Shown here: one piece after another, positions 33,947-46,259 of the stretch | Layout: every line of letters starts with the position of its first letter | How positions within the stretch are numbered: position 1 is the first letter of the stretch | NCBI GenBank assembly: GCA_028704945.1 | Contig: JAQWEL010000002.1 | Location: 1 to 64,000, forward strand | Origin: Patescibacteria group bacterium | Lineage (GTDB): Bacteria > Patescibacteriota > Patescibacteriia > Patescibacteriales > Patescibacteriaceae | Reading direction: 5' to 3' | DNA length: 64,000 nucleotides | Made by a program: the position numbers and the translations under genes | The notes under the pieces: model-generated | What the model saw: the letters and a program-made list of their open reading frames with translations, nothing else | Databases searched by the model: none | What the model was told of the DNA's origin: nothing

Positions 33947-34450
33947 ATGAACCAAATTATTTTAGGTATTGATCCTGGCATTGCTGATACTGGTTGGGGA
34001 GTAATTAGCTCCGGTAAAACTAATAAATTAGTTTGCGTGGCTTATGGCAGTGTCAAAACTAAAGCCGGCTTAGATTTGGGCGATCGTTTGGTTATCTTAA
34101 ATCAAGAATTAAGAAAGATTATAAAAGAATATCAGCCGACTGTGGCTGGTATCGAACAATTGTTTTTTTGTAATAATGTTAAAACTGCTTTGGCGGTTGG
34201 GCAGGCTAGAGGAGTGGCTTTGCTTGCTTTAAGAGATAATCTTTTGCCGGTATTAGAATATACACCATTGCAAGTGAAACAAGCTGTGACCGGTTATGGT
34301 AGCGCCAGCAAAATGCAGGTAGGCAAAATGGTTAAAACTATTTTAAATTTAGATTCAATCCCTAAACCTGACGATGCGGCTGATGCTTTAGCAATTGCTA
34401 TTGCCGCCAGTCAGAATTCATTGAGATTAGGTTTTAATAACGGTCGGTAA
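33947..34450 (+). CDS. ruvC: Holliday junction endonuclease RuvC
   Basis: Resolves Holliday junctions by paired nicks. The 167 residues show the RNase H-like acidic residues: Asp in ILGIDPGIADTGWG (residue 7), Glu in GIEQLFF (near 67), and Asp pair in PKPDDAADALAIAI (near 139-143). Length is normal. It lies downstream of ruvB-yebC but behind a terminator and repeat copy 1, so it may be expressed separately. No SD. Confidence 0.96.
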   Translation: MNQIILGIDPGIADTGWGVISSGKTNKLVCVAYGSVKTKAGLDLGDRLVILNQELRKIIKEYQPTVAGIEQLFFCNNVKTALAVGQARGVALLALRDNLLPVLEYTPLQVKQAVTGYGSASKMQVGKMVKTILNLDSIPKPDDAADALAIAIAASQNSLRLGFNNGR

Positions 34451-34516
34451 TAAGTTGTTGATCGATAAATAAAAAATATAAAACAATATTGTTCTTTATA
34501 AATAAGGAATTTTATC

Positions 34517-34906
34517 ATGAAAATAGCTTTGCTTTCGCTTAAGCGAGGTAATTCGGTATCTTCAGATGAGGCCTTTGTCTCATTTGTAGTTAATTGGGCT
34601 TTTGGAAACAACAAGCTTTCTGAAACGCAGATTGTTTTTGGCTATCTTGACCAATTTTTGATTGCCAAAGCGGATTATCTTGAACGATTTGATTATTTTT
34701 TGATTAATTTCGGTGGACATAATTTTGACTCCAAAGATGATTATCAAAAAATAATTAAGTTACAAGAGAAAAGTTCTTGCTTCTCCGAAATTCATATAAT
34801 CCTAAACAAAAGCTTGGATTGGAGAAAGTGGGAAGAGGCAAAAATTGGCTTGATTACTAACAATAGTCTGCTCTTGTGGCTTCACAAGACGTTTCAAAAA
34901 ATTTAA
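34517..34906 (+). CDS. Soluble protein, unknown function
   Basis: 129 residues, no signal or membrane span. Strand-helix alternation (MKIALLSLKRGNSVSSDEAF, FVVNWAFGNN, YFLINFGGHNFDSKDDY, SEIHIILNKSLDWRKWEEA) suggests a compact alpha/beta fold. Asp/His/Asn residues are present but no recognised motif. AAGGA precedes ATG 34517, and a CAGGG/CCCTG hairpin follows at 34930-34949. It belongs to the SD-bearing accessory class. Not recognised. Confidence 0.65.
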   Translation: MKIALLSLKRGNSVSSDEAFVSFVVNWAFGNNKLSETQIVFGYLDQFLIAKADYLERFDYFLINFGGHNFDSKDDYQKIIKLQEKSSCFSEIHIILNKSLDWRKWEEAKIGLITNNSLLLWLHKTFQKI

Positions 34907-35068
34907 ATTAGCAAATTGCTATTGACAAACAGGGGTAGAAATATCCCTGCTTTAAATTAAATTAAAAATAATCAAAATAAAAGCTATAAATTACTATAAT
35001 GTTATTGACAAGCCCATATTTGTTGGCTAAAATGAATAGAGTAAATAATAGATAAATTAATAAATTTT

Positions 35069-35686
35069 ATGTACATAACTTGGCTTGGACATAGTGCTTT
35101 TCGTTTGCAAGATAAGATTGGAACAGACGGAGTGAGTGTCGTGACAGATCCTTTTGAACCAGCAGCCACAGGTTTGAAGTGGTCATCATTGGAATCTGAC
35201 ATCGTGGTTATTAGCGCCAATAATAATCAGCATAATTTTGTAAAAGGAATTAAAGGCGAACCGGTTGTTATTGATTGTCCGGGTGAATATGAATATAAAG
35301 GTGTCTATATCGAAGGTATTGATGCTAAACCAGTAGTTATTTATCGTATCCAGATCGATGATTTAGTTATCGCTCATTTGGGAAGTATTAATAGAATTTT
35401 AGATGCCAAAGAAGTTGAACAGTTGGAAGGAACTGACATTTTGTTTATTCCTGTTGGCGGAAAAGATTGTTTAAACGCTAAGACTGCGGTTGAAGTGGTT
35501 AACCAGATTGAACCGCGTATAGTTATCCCAATGGCTTATCAGATAGATGGACTCAAATTTGATTTGGATAGTGTAGAAAAATTTGTTAAAGAAATTGGGC
35601 TTAATACTCGTCGTGAAGATAAGCTGAAAATAAGCAAAAAAGATTTGCCAACAGAAGATACTGAATTAATTATTTTAAATTACTAA
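35069..35686 (+). CDS. Metallo-beta-lactamase-fold protein with degenerate metal site
   Basis: 205 residues with the UlaG-like MBL scaffold: MYITWLGHSAFRL start, TDPFEPAATGLKWSSLESDI, VIDCPGEYEYKGVYIEGI, IAHLGSI, DILFIPVGGKDCLN, and RIVIPMAYQ. The HxHxDH metal motif expected after the third strand is replaced by ISANNNQHNF, and the usual PMHY reads PMAY. Most metal ligands are lost, so hydrolase activity is doubtful. It starts an operon-like run with the next gene and gyrA (1-10 base gaps). Confidence 0.8.
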   Translation: MYITWLGHSAFRLQDKIGTDGVSVVTDPFEPAATGLKWSSLESDIVVISANNNQHNFVKGIKGEPVVIDCPGEYEYKGVYIEGIDAKPVVIYRIQIDDLVIAHLGSINRILDAKEVEQLEGTDILFIPVGGKDCLNAKTAVEVVNQIEPRIVIPMAYQIDGLKFDLDSVEKFVKEIGLNTRREDKLKISKKDLPTEDTELIILNY

Positions 35687-35687
35687 T

Positions 35688-36200
35688 ATGCCAAGAGGGG
35701 TGCATAAAAAAGATCGTGAAGAGCAAAAGCCTAAACACGCGACTAAGCGGTCTTGGCATGGTCAAAGAATAAAGGATGAGCCGCATATTAGCCCAGAGGA
35801 GCTCTTAAGGTTGGAAGAAATTTTAAATCAAGAGGAAAAACATGAACAAGATTTAAGACGCGAAATGCAAGAGATTATCCGCAGTCGAGATAAAGCGTTA
35901 TCCCGAGAGTTAAAGGGGATGGAAGAACGCAATAAGCGCTTGATTATGTGGATTGGTGTCACCTTGTTAATGACGGTTATTATTTCTTTTTGGTTGATGA
36001 ATATTAGAGCGGCCACTCTGGCGACAGTTAATGCCGGACCTAAAAATAAAAATTTTGATGTTAAGGGGGCTAGAGAAAATTTATCAAAAACCATGGTGGA
36101 CTTAGTTGACCGTATTGATAATATTAAGGCCGAGGCGGAGAAGTTGAAGCAAAGCACTTCTACCGCCACTACCACTCCATTAAAAAATCCTTTACCGTAA
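35688..36200 (+). CDS. Single-span membrane protein with coiled coil
   Basis: 170 residues. A basic, polar N-terminal cytoplasmic region contains a long charged helix (about 45-85: [20 protein letters not shown]). One membrane helix follows ([20 protein letters not shown], about 84-103), then a second predicted helical segment and a Ser/Thr-rich tail. It starts 1 base after the MBL gene and ends 10 bases before gyrA. Not recognised; a scaffold or envelope role is only a guess. Confidence 0.7.
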   Translation: MPRGVHKKDREEQKPKHATKRSWHGQRIKDEPHISPEELLRLEEILNQEEKHEQDLRREMQEIIRSRDKALSRELKGMEERNKRLIMWIGVTLLMTVIISFWLMNIRAATLATVNAGPKNKNFDVKGARENLSKTMVDLVDRIDNIKAEAEKLKQSTSTATTTPLKNPLP

Positions 36201-36210
36201 AATAATCGTT

Positions 36211-38721
36211 ATGCCAAAAAATAAAGATCAAGAAAACAAAGAAGAAAAAGTCACCCAACCGAGCTTAGATATTGGCGCGGGACATTTGGTTAATCAATCG
36301 ATTGTTGACGAGATGCGTTCTTGTTATCTCGATTATGCTATGTCGGTTATCGTTAGTCGCGCTTTACCTGATGTTAGGGATGGTTTAAAACCGGTGCACC
36401 GACGCATTTTATATGCCATGTGGAATTTAGGTTTGCGTTCTAATGGAAGATTCAGAAAATCAGCCACCGTGGTCGGCGAAGTGCTTGGTAAATATCATCC
36501 TCATGGTGATAGCGCTGTTTATGATTCAATGGTTCGTATGGCTCAAGAGTTTTCCATGCGATATCCTTTAGTTAAAGGACAAGGTAACTTTGGTTCTATG
36601 GACGGTGATGGCGCGGCTGCTATGCGTTATACCGAAGCAAAGTTATCAGCCATAGCTGAAGAAGTGCTCGAAGATTTAGAAAAAAATACAGTTGACTTTA
36701 TTCCTAACTTTGATGGTTCGCAAAAAGAGCCACGTGTTTTGCCGAGTAAACTGCCCATCCTGTTATTGAACGGTCAAATGGGTATCGCTGTCGGTATGGC
36801 AACCAAAATCCCGCCGCATAATTTAGGGGAGTTGGCTGGAGCGATTGAATACTTGATTGATAATCCGGAAGCATCAATCGATGATTTGATGAAATTTGTT
36901 ACCGGCCCTGATTTTCCTACTGGCGGTATCATTTATAATAAAGAAGATTTGAAACAAGTTTATACTACTGGACGTGGCGGTATTATTATGCGCGGCAAGG
37001 CTGAAATTGAAGAACGAAAAAATGGACAATTTCATATTATTATTTCTGAAATTCCTTATCAGGTTAACAAGGCTACTTTGGTGGAAAAAATTGCCGATTT
37101 AGTTAAAGATAAAAAAATAGACGGAATTAGAGATCTTCGCGATGAGTCGGATAAAGATGGCGTTCGCATCGTGATTGATTTGAAAAAAGAAGCTTATCCA
37201 AAAAAAGTTTTAAACCAACTTTATAAAAAAACACAGCTCCAAGAAACTTTTAACGTCAACATGTTGGCGCTTGTTGATGGTATTCAGCCGAAAGTTTTAA
37301 ATTTAAAGATGGCGCTTGAAGAATATATCAAGCATCGAGAAGAAGTTATTAAACGTCGCACTCAGTTTGACCTTGATAAAGCTCGCGAGCGCGCGCATAT
37401 TTTAGAAGGTTTAATGATTGCCATTGCTCACATCGATGAAGTGATTGCCATCATTAAAAAATCTAAAGATCGCGAAGAGGCTAGACAGAATTTGATGAAG
37501 AAGTTTAAACTATCAGAAATGCAAGCAACCGCAATCGTGGAAATGCGCTTGGGGCAGTTAGCGAATTTAGAGAGCTTAAAAATCGAGAATGAATTAAAAG
37601 ATAAAAAGAAATTAATTGCCGAATTGGAAGGTATCTTAAATACCCGTTCTAAAATGTTAACTATCATCAAAGATGATATTAGAGAATCAGCCGCTAAGTT
37701 TTCAGGTGAACGTCGCACTAAAGTTGTTGCCAAAGAATTAAAAGATTTCTCAGTTGAGGATTTGGTGCCTAATGAGGAAGCGGTGGTAATGATGACTCGT
37801 GATGGTTATATTAAACGTATGCCTTCAGATACGTTTAAGGTTCAATCTAGGGGCGGCAAAGGCGTAGTTGGCTTGACCACTAAAGAAGAAGATTCAGTTG
37901 AATTTATGCTTACTACCATGACGCATGATGATATCTTGTTCTTTACCACGCGTGGGCGAGTATTCCAGCTTAAAGCTTATGAGATACCGTCATCGCAACG
38001 CACGGCTAAAGGCCAAGCCATCGTTAATTTTCTGCAATTATCTTCTGGCGAGGGAGTTTCCAGTGTGCTGCCGTTGGGCAAATTAGTCGGCGCTGAATAT
38101 CTATTTTTTGCCACTCAAGAAGGTTTGGTTAAAAAAGTTAAGTTGGCTGAGTTTGCCAATGTGCGTCGTACCGGGTTGATTGCTATTAAGATTAGGCAAG
38201 AAGATCGTTTAGCCTGGGTAAAACCAACTGGAGGTTCAGATAGCGTTATTTTGGTTACTTCCAAAGGAGCTTCCATTCATTTTAAAGAAACTGATGTTAG
38301 AGATATGGGTCGTAACGCCGCTGGAGTTTTGGGTATCAGATTACACAAAGGCGATAGTGTTGTGGGTATGGGGATTGTGCCGGATGTTGATAAAAAAGAA
38401 TTAAAGAAAATCCAAATAATGGCTGTTATGTCTAATGGCTATGGTAAACGTACGCCGTTATCTGAATATCGTTTGCAATCAAGGGGCGGCAGTGGTATCA
38501 AGACTGCTAAAATCACTGCCAAAACCGGTATCCTGCTAAGCGCTTTTGTTGTTAACGCTGAAAAAATGATGGATCATGATTTGATCATTATTTCTAATAA
38601 TGGCCAAGTTATTCGTCTGCCGTTTAAATCAGTTAGCGAGCTTGGACGAGACACTCAAGGCGTTAGGTTAATGAGATTTAAAGAAAGTGATGACGCGATT
38701 GCCGGGGTTACCTGGATTTAG
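36211..38721 (+). CDS. gyrA: DNA gyrase subunit A
   Basis: Breakage-reunion subunit of gyrase. The 836 residues include [20 protein letters not shown], the helix-turn-helix [20 protein letters not shown] (quinolone-region Ser and Asp retained), [11 protein letters not shown] with the catalytic Tyr (near 140), and a C-terminal six-bladed beta-pinwheel. The GyrA-box reads QSRGGKG, one residue off the consensus QRRGGKG, which favours gyrase over topoisomerase IV. Length is normal. gyrB is not in the window. Confidence 0.95.
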   Translation: MPKNKDQENKEEKVTQPSLDIGAGHLVNQSIVDEMRSCYLDYAMSVIVSRALPDVRDGLKPVHRRILYAMWNLGLRSNGRFRKSATVVGEVLGKYHPHGDSAVYDSMVRMAQEFSMRYPLVKGQGNFGSMDGDGAAAMRYTEAKLSAIAEEVLEDLEKNTVDFIPNFDGSQKEPRVLPSKLPILLLNGQMGIAVGMATKIPPHNLGELAGAIEYLIDNPEASIDDLMKFVTGPDFPTGGIIYNKEDLKQVYTTGRGGIIMRGKAEIEERKNGQFHIIISEIPYQVNKATLVEKIADLVKDKKIDGIRDLRDESDKDGVRIVIDLKKEAYPKKVLNQLYKKTQLQETFNVNMLALVDGIQPKVLNLKMALEEYIKHREEVIKRRTQFDLDKARERAHILEGLMIAIAHIDEVIAIIKKSKDREEARQNLMKKFKLSEMQATAIVEMRLGQLANLESLKIENELKDKKKLIAELEGILNTRSKMLTIIKDDIRESAAKFSGERRTKVVAKELKDFSVEDLVPNEEAVVMMTRDGYIKRMPSDTFKVQSRGGKGVVGLTTKEEDSVEFMLTTMTHDDILFFTTRGRVFQLKAYEIPSSQRTAKGQAIVNFLQLSSGEGVSSVLPLGKLVGAEYLFFATQEGLVKKVKLAEFANVRRTGLIAIKIRQEDRLAWVKPTGGSDSVILVTSKGASIHFKETDVRDMGRNAAGVLGIRLHKGDSVVGMGIVPDVDKKELKKIQIMAVMSNGYGKRTPLSEYRLQSRGGSGIKTAKITAKTGILLSAFVVNAEKMMDHDLIIISNNGQVIRLPFKSVSELGRDTQGVRLMRFKESDDAIAGVTWI

Positions 38722-38844
38722 AAGATTTGACGATTGTTTTGCGTATATATATAATAGTGTTTGTTATAAAAATTAATTAAGCGATTGCAGCGGTTTATCT
38801 GAGCATGGAGGAATCAGGTTCCAAAGCAATTAAGTTAAAAAAAT

Positions 38845-39873
38845 ATGACTCAAGAAAAAAAGAGTAACAACCTAGTCATCTTTGGTATCATTTTGGTTGT
38901 CTTATTCGCGGTTGGCGTGTTTATGACCAAAAATGACAAAGCTAAAGTCGTGACACCGGCTGAAGCCAAGGCTAAAACCGAAAAATTTATTAAAGACAAT
39001 TTGTTAACCGAAGGCACCAAGTTCACTCTTAGTGATGCTAAGGAATATAATAAGGGCCTTTATGAATTCGAAATTACCATTGCTGATTCTAAAGAGCCAT
39101 TCAAATCTTATTTAACCAAGGACGGTAAAATGTTTGTTCCATCCGCCATGGATATTGATAAAATTACTCAAGAAAAAGAAGGCGCTGCCACTACTACTGA
39201 TAGCGGTGCTAAAGCCGAAGCCCCTGTGGTCGAAGCTCCGAAATCAGATAAGCCAAAAGTTGAAGTATTTGTTATGAGCTATTGCCCATACGGCACTCAA
39301 ATTGAAAAAGGCATTATTCCAGTTGCTCAAGCCTTAGGTAATAAGATTGATTTCAAAATTAAATTCGTCAGCTATGCTATGCATGGTGAAAAAGAATTAA
39401 AGGAAAACATGGTTCAATATTGTATTGATAAAGAGCAAAGTGGAAAAATGTTAGCTTATGTCGATTGTTTTGTTAAATCAAATAATGGTGAATCTGATAA
39501 ATGTTTGACTGCTGCCAAGGTCGACAAGAAAAAAGTTGAAGCTTGCGTTGCCGCGACTGATAAGCAATTTAAAGTCATGGAAACCTTTAAAAAAGGTGAA
39601 GAAGCTTGGGGCAACCAATTCCCTCCATTTGCTATCCACAAGGCTGACAATGAAAAATATGGCGTTCAAGGTTCGCCAACACTCATAATCAACGGTAAAG
39701 AAATTTCCGCTGGCCGTGATGCCGCTTCGTTGGCCAAAGCTATTTGTGGAGCTTTCAACAAAAAACCAGCTGAATGCGATAAGAAGTTTGATAGCGCTTC
39801 TCCATCTGCCGGTTTTGGCTCAGGCACAGAGAAGGCTGCTTCAGGCACTGATGCCGCTGGTTGCGGACAATAA
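38845..39873 (+). CDS. Membrane-anchored thioredoxin-fold (DsbA/GILT-like) protein with CxxG site
   Basis: 342 residues. N-terminal membrane anchor (NLVIFGIILVVLFAVGVFMT), a small alpha/beta spacer, an Ala/Glu linker, then a thioredoxin fold. The active site reads MSYCPYGTQ, so the second Cys of a CxxC site is Gly. Further cysteines (YCIDKEQ, DCFVK, KCLTAA, ACVAA, ICGAF) and the cis-Pro GSPTLIING follow, ending in a Gly/Ala/Cys tail. It probably acts outside the membrane on Cys-rich surface proteins such as the pilins; that link is inference. The 120-nt leader (38722-38844) contains a small ATTGC...GCAAT stem. Confidence 0.83.
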   Translation: MTQEKKSNNLVIFGIILVVLFAVGVFMTKNDKAKVVTPAEAKAKTEKFIKDNLLTEGTKFTLSDAKEYNKGLYEFEITIADSKEPFKSYLTKDGKMFVPSAMDIDKITQEKEGAATTTDSGAKAEAPVVEAPKSDKPKVEVFVMSYCPYGTQIEKGIIPVAQALGNKIDFKIKFVSYAMHGEKELKENMVQYCIDKEQSGKMLAYVDCFVKSNNGESDKCLTAAKVDKKKVEACVAATDKQFKVMETFKKGEEAWGNQFPPFAIHKADNEKYGVQGSPTLIINGKEISAGRDAASLAKAICGAFNKKPAECDKKFDSASPSAGFGSGTEKAASGTDAAGCGQ

Positions 39874-39895
39874 GTAAAATTATAGTCTATATTTT

Positions 39896-39926
39896 AAAAA
39901 CAAGGCTTGAATAGCCTTGTTTTTGT
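39896..39926 (+). terminator. Rho-independent terminator
   Basis: AAAAACAAGGC/GCCTTGTTTTT with 7-nt loop. It isolates the rRNA unit from the upstream gene. Confidence 0.85.
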
Positions 39927-40021
39927 ATTTTTTGCTGTGGATTATTGGTGTTTCGAAATATTAAAGAAATTTTATAATATAAATTATTTAATATTAGCTA
40001 AAATTATTTGTTATAAAAGCT

Positions 40022-40049
40022 ATTGACATATTTTCTAATTAGTATATAA
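40022..40049 (+). promoter_or_regulatory. rRNA (23S-5S) promoter
   Basis: TTGACA, 16-base spacer, TATAAT. It predicts a start near 40056 and a pre-23S leader of about 215 nt. Confidence 0.75.
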
Positions 40050-40104
40050 TTCCAATTGCTGTTATCAATATGATAGTAATAAAAAACAATAAGCAAAATT
40101 GAGT

Positions 40105-40160
40105 GGTTAATTTAAGAGCTTTTTAGCTTGTAGTTGACCGCTCCAACGAGCGGTTTTTTG
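40105..40160 (+). promoter_or_regulatory. Attenuator-like terminator/antiterminator in the 23S leader
   Basis: ACCGCT-CCAACG-AGCGGT followed by TTTTTTG (40137-40160) is a canonical intrinsic terminator placed between the rRNA promoter and 23S. Upstream GGTTAA (40105-40110) can pair with TTGACC (40134-40139), which overlaps the terminator's first arm, so the two folds are mutually exclusive. An AGCT-TTTT-AGCT hairpin fills the antiterminator loop. Confidence 0.55.
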
Positions 40161-40271
40161 TTTAAGCAGCCTGAACTTTAACAATTGAATAATCTTAAAT
40201 AGATATCATTTATTAAATATAATGTAAGTCAAGAGTCCAGTTCCACACTAACTTGTCAAAGACAAAAGTGT

Positions 40272-43297
<3,026 letters not shown>

Positions 43298-43364
43298 ACA
43301 CTCTTGTCTTTGATAGACATTTAAGATTATTTTCAATTGTGAAATATAAGAAAAGACATCATAA

Positions 43365-43482
43365 TTCTGGTGGTTCTTCCGGAGAGGTCACACCCGATCC
43401 CATCTCGAACTCGGAAGTTAAGCTCTCCATGGCCAATGATACTTGGGCCTGTGCCCTGGGAAAGTAGGTAGCCGCCGGAATT
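43365..43482 (+). rRNA. rrf: 5S ribosomal RNA
   Basis: About 118 nt with helix I TTCTGGTGG/CCGCCGGAA, the conserved CCCGATCCCATCTCGAACTC segment and GAAGTTAAGCTC. It follows 23S by about 65 bases; a T run after the closing stem could end transcription. Ends are approximate by a few bases. Confidence 0.95.
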
Positions 43483-43508
43483 ATGGTGTTTTTTTGTACC
43501 CAAATTTA

Positions 43509-43556
43509 TATTTTTTTGTTTAATATTAGCCTGATTATATAATATTATTGACATTT
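43509..43556 (+). repeat. Duplicated promoter region, copy A
   Basis: TATTTTTTTGTTTAATATTAG followed by CTGATTATAT, 7 variable bases and TTGACATTT. It matches 44349-44396 at nearly every other position. It contains the -35 of the 43.6-kb gene (TTGACA 43548-43553, 17-base spacer, TATGTT 43571-43576). Confidence 0.8.
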
Positions 43557-43642
43557 ATCTTAATTTGTGTTATGTTGTTTACAACAGCAAAAATGCTATA
43601 AATTAGTATTATTAACAATTTCTTAAGAAAGGAACAACTACC

Positions 43643-44305
43643 ATGGGTAGCACAACCGAAGGACTGTATAAGAAGCTGCAAATCGCAGTGTTAGACCAAC
43701 TGCCGAATCGTGGTGATTTGCGCAGGGAATCTGTTGAAAACTGGCTTGAAGACCAGGAATCTTTGAAAAAAGCTTTATACAACACATTAAGGGAGTACCG
43801 CGGCAGCAAAACAGAGCCTAAAGATGAGAAAAAAATCGCGGAAAAAATTTATCGTTTTACAGAAATCAGGAATGGTAAGCTGTGGATTAACCTTGCTGCC
43901 GATCCATTCATTCCCGAAGGCTGGTCTATACCCGACGGTTGTCATAAAAAAGGCGACGGCTGGTGGGAATTTAATCCCGATGCGATTAAAGACTTCTTGT
44001 CAGATGAACAGCAAAAAGGAAACTCCATAGGCGGCTATAAACTGCGGGAAATAATGAGAAACCAACCAAGTTTCAATGCTAATCTAATTGATGGACTATT
44101 GGAACGTCCTGAATTTATTCCAAAGGACTGGAAAGATGGAAAGTATCGTTTTGCTTGGGGTACCATTTATCGCAATGCCTACGGCAGTCTGGACGTCCGC
44201 TGTCTTGACTTGGACGGGGTTCAGCCATATTGGCGCTGCTTCTGGCCTGGCCTCGACTTTAATCCGTCGTGCCCAGCCATGGTCGCATTAAATCTAATCC
44301 TTTGA
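43643..44305 (+). CDS. Unknown protein in a promoter-flanked cassette
   Basis: 220 residues, soluble, no signal. An N-terminal helical half (LYKKLQIAVLDQLPNRGDLR, KIAEKIYRF) is followed by two short similar segments around FIPEGWSIPDGC and FIPKDWKDGKYR. The end is Trp/Cys/Asp-rich (VRCLDLDGVQPYWRCFWPGL) and loosely recalls the 8.9-kb lipoprotein terminus. Own promoter, SD (GAAAGGA), terminator. The base composition is visibly less AT-rich than neighbours. Not recognised. Confidence 0.7.
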   Translation: MGSTTEGLYKKLQIAVLDQLPNRGDLRRESVENWLEDQESLKKALYNTLREYRGSKTEPKDEKKIAEKIYRFTEIRNGKLWINLAADPFIPEGWSIPDGCHKKGDGWWEFNPDAIKDFLSDEQQKGNSIGGYKLREIMRNQPSFNANLIDGLLERPEFIPKDWKDGKYRFAWGTIYRNAYGSLDVRCLDLDGVQPYWRCFWPGLDFNPSCPAMVALNLIL

Positions 44306-44319
44306 ACCTTAAATTTTTT

Positions 44320-44360
44320 TGAGCATTTGTAAATATTTATAAATGCTCTATTTTTTTGTT
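44320..44360 (+). terminator. Rho-independent terminator
   Basis: GAGCATTT/AAATGCTC stem then TTTTTTT. The T run is also the start of duplicated promoter copy B. Confidence 0.75.
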
Positions 44361-44396
44361 TAATATTAGTCTGATTATATTGTGGTATTGACATTT
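44349..44396 (+). repeat. Duplicated promoter region, copy B
   Basis: Second copy of the 43.5-kb repeat, exactly 840 bases downstream. It supplies TTGACA (44388-44393), a 17-base spacer and TAATAT (44411-44416) for the 44.5-kb gene. Confidence 0.8.
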
Positions 44397-44464
44397 TAAC
44401 TAAAATATGATAATATATAATTATAAAATTGAGTACTTTTTAATATAATATTCGAGGATATAGG

Positions 44465-44731
44465 ATGGAAGACGAAAGAATAAAAACAAGCGATAATAGC
44501 TGTTTAATGATTGTTTGCGTAGGACAAAAATCAATAGACATGGGGAATATCCAAAATTACCAAACTATTCATTTGGATAAAAATTCCAACATAGCAGAGC
44601 AGAGCTTGGTTTATATTAGCGCTTTGCGCGGCAATTTGGCTCATAGCCAAAATTTATTAGACAAAGCCAAAATAACTTTGGCTAATTCCAGAAAAAATTA
44701 TCATCGAATTTTACCGGATATTAACAACTAA
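44465..44731 (+). CDS. Small soluble protein, unknown function
   Basis: 88 residues. A first half with beta pattern (CLMIVCVGQKSIDMGN, YQTIHLDKNSN) is followed by a long amphipathic helix (SLVYISALRGNLAHSQNLLDKAKITL). GAGGATATAGG precedes ATG 44465. Promoter copy B drives it, and a strong terminator follows (44749-44782). Not recognised. Confidence 0.65.
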   Translation: MEDERIKTSDNSCLMIVCVGQKSIDMGNIQNYQTIHLDKNSNIAEQSLVYISALRGNLAHSQNLLDKAKITLANSRKNYHRILPDINN

Positions 44732-44748
44732 TGCCCGGAGCTAATCAC

Positions 44749-44782
44749 AAAGATCGTTTACAACAAACGGTCTTTATTTTTT
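44749..44782 (+). terminator. Rho-independent terminator
   Basis: AAAGATCGTTT/AAACGGTCTTT stem (one U-G) followed by A and T7. Confidence 0.85.
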
Positions 44783-44817
44783 TATAAAATTGATTAAATA
44801 AAGTATAGTTAGAAATA

Positions 44818-44917
44818 TTTTACAACAGACAACAATAGTTCAACCAGTTTTTGCGCCGTATCTAACGATGCGGGCGCGAAAAACTTAATGGTTTCTCTAT
44901 TGTTGTCTGTTGTAAAA
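44818..44917. repeat. Bipartite inverted-repeat element, copy 2 (divergent)
   Basis: Outer stem: 21 bp perfect (44818-44838 with 44897-44917). Internal loop: TTCAACCA / TTAATGGTTTCT, with AACC able to pair GGTT. Inner stem: GTTTTTGCGCC/GGCGCGAAAAAC (one bulge) with a 15-nt loop. Layout and loop sizes match the other copies, but inner sequences differ. It lies upstream of the PGI/PMI promoter. Confidence 0.75.
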
Positions 44918-44987
44918 GTAGTTATAATTTGTCAATTTACCTGGTTAGACTGTATAATATATTAATAAATTATTAACAGCTAATTAT

Positions 44988-46040
44988 ATGACCTTAACTA
45001 AAGAAAATTTAGATTTAACCATTGCCTCTTTAAACGCCTTGCCGGATCAAATTGCTGATATTTTGTCTTACGGTGATAAGCTTGATTTACCGGAAGATTA
45101 TAAAAATATTGATAAAGTTGTTGTTTCTGGTATGGGTGGTTCTAATTTAGGCGCCAGAATTTTAAGTTCAATCATGTCGTCTGAATTGGTTTGCCCGATT
45201 ATTATTAATTCCGATTACACTGTTCCAGGTTTTGTCAATGAAAAAACTTTATTTGTTTTATCTTCTTACTCTGGCTCAACTGAGGAAACACTAATCAGTT
45301 ATCAAGCGGCTAAAGCTAAAAATGCCAAATGTTTAGTGATTACTGCTGACGGTGAGAATAATAAGCTCATGGCTTTGGCGCAAGAAAATAATTTACCCAG
45401 CTTAGCTTTTAAGGTTACTTATAATCCATCTAATCAACCAAGATTAGCCGTTGGTTATTCCGCTTTCGCTTTAGCAACTGTTCTGGATAAGTTGGGCGTA
45501 ATCAAAATCAACCAAGCTGATTTAAAGGCTGCTTGCGATAAATTAAGGCTTTGGGGCGGAAAATTAGCTCAAGCTGACGCCTTTGATAATGAGGCTAAAA
45601 ATATAGCCAGAGGTTTAATGGGCAAACAGATAGTTTTAGTTGGTGGTGAATTTTTAGCTGGGAATATCCATGCTTTACGCAATCAAATCAATGAAAATGC
45701 TAAACAATTTGCCTCTTATTTGATTTTACCGGATTTAAATCACCATGCTATGGAGGGTTTAGTTAAGCCGGACAACAATAAAGAAAACGTCATTTTTTTC
45801 TTCTTTGATTCCGTCTTATATTCAGATAGGGTTCAATTGAGAAGTAAATTAACCAAGCAAGTTGTCGCGCAAAATAATATCAGTTTTGTGGATATCTCTT
45901 TAACAGGTGTGAATAAGTTAGAACAGTCTTTGGAGGTCTTACAGCTTGGCGCTTGGATGACTTTTTATCTGGCTTTATTAAATGAAGTTAATCCTTTGGA
46001 AATTCCCTTTGTTGATTGGTTTAAAAATGAATTAAAGTAA
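44988..46040 (+). CDS. Bifunctional phosphoglucose/phosphomannose isomerase
   Basis: Interconverts glucose-6-P or mannose-6-P with fructose-6-P. The 350 residues are of the short SIS-domain family. SIS domain 1 shows VVVSGMGGSNLGARILSSIM, SDYTVPGFVNEKTLFVLSSY and SGSTEETL. SIS domain 2 shows GKQIVLVGGEFLAGNIHALR. The catalytic region is FASYLILPDLNHHAMEGL (Asn-His). Length is typical and shorter than classical Pgi. Promoter TTGTCA-18-TATAAT lies near 44931-44958, just past repeat copy 2. It links to glycan precursor supply. Confidence 0.92.
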   Translation: MTLTKENLDLTIASLNALPDQIADILSYGDKLDLPEDYKNIDKVVVSGMGGSNLGARILSSIMSSELVCPIIINSDYTVPGFVNEKTLFVLSSYSGSTEETLISYQAAKAKNAKCLVITADGENNKLMALAQENNLPSLAFKVTYNPSNQPRLAVGYSAFALATVLDKLGVIKINQADLKAACDKLRLWGGKLAQADAFDNEAKNIARGLMGKQIVLVGGEFLAGNIHALRNQINENAKQFASYLILPDLNHHAMEGLVKPDNNKENVIFFFFDSVLYSDRVQLRSKLTKQVVAQNNISFVDISLTGVNKLEQSLEVLQLGAWMTFYLALLNEVNPLEIPFVDWFKNELK

Positions 46041-46259
46041 AGCGTTTTTTTAAAGCAATCATAAATTTAAGCGTTTTAAAATATTTTTTTAGAGCGCTTT
46101 TTAATTGGTTTTTTGGGAAAATATTAAACAACAAAAATCTGGTCTTGGACAGATTGCAAATTTATAATCAGAGGCTAAGATAAGCACAAGTTTAAACTAT
46201 ATCTTTTTTAACCGATATTATAAAAAATTAATTAACTAATTAAGGGAGGGCCAAAATTT

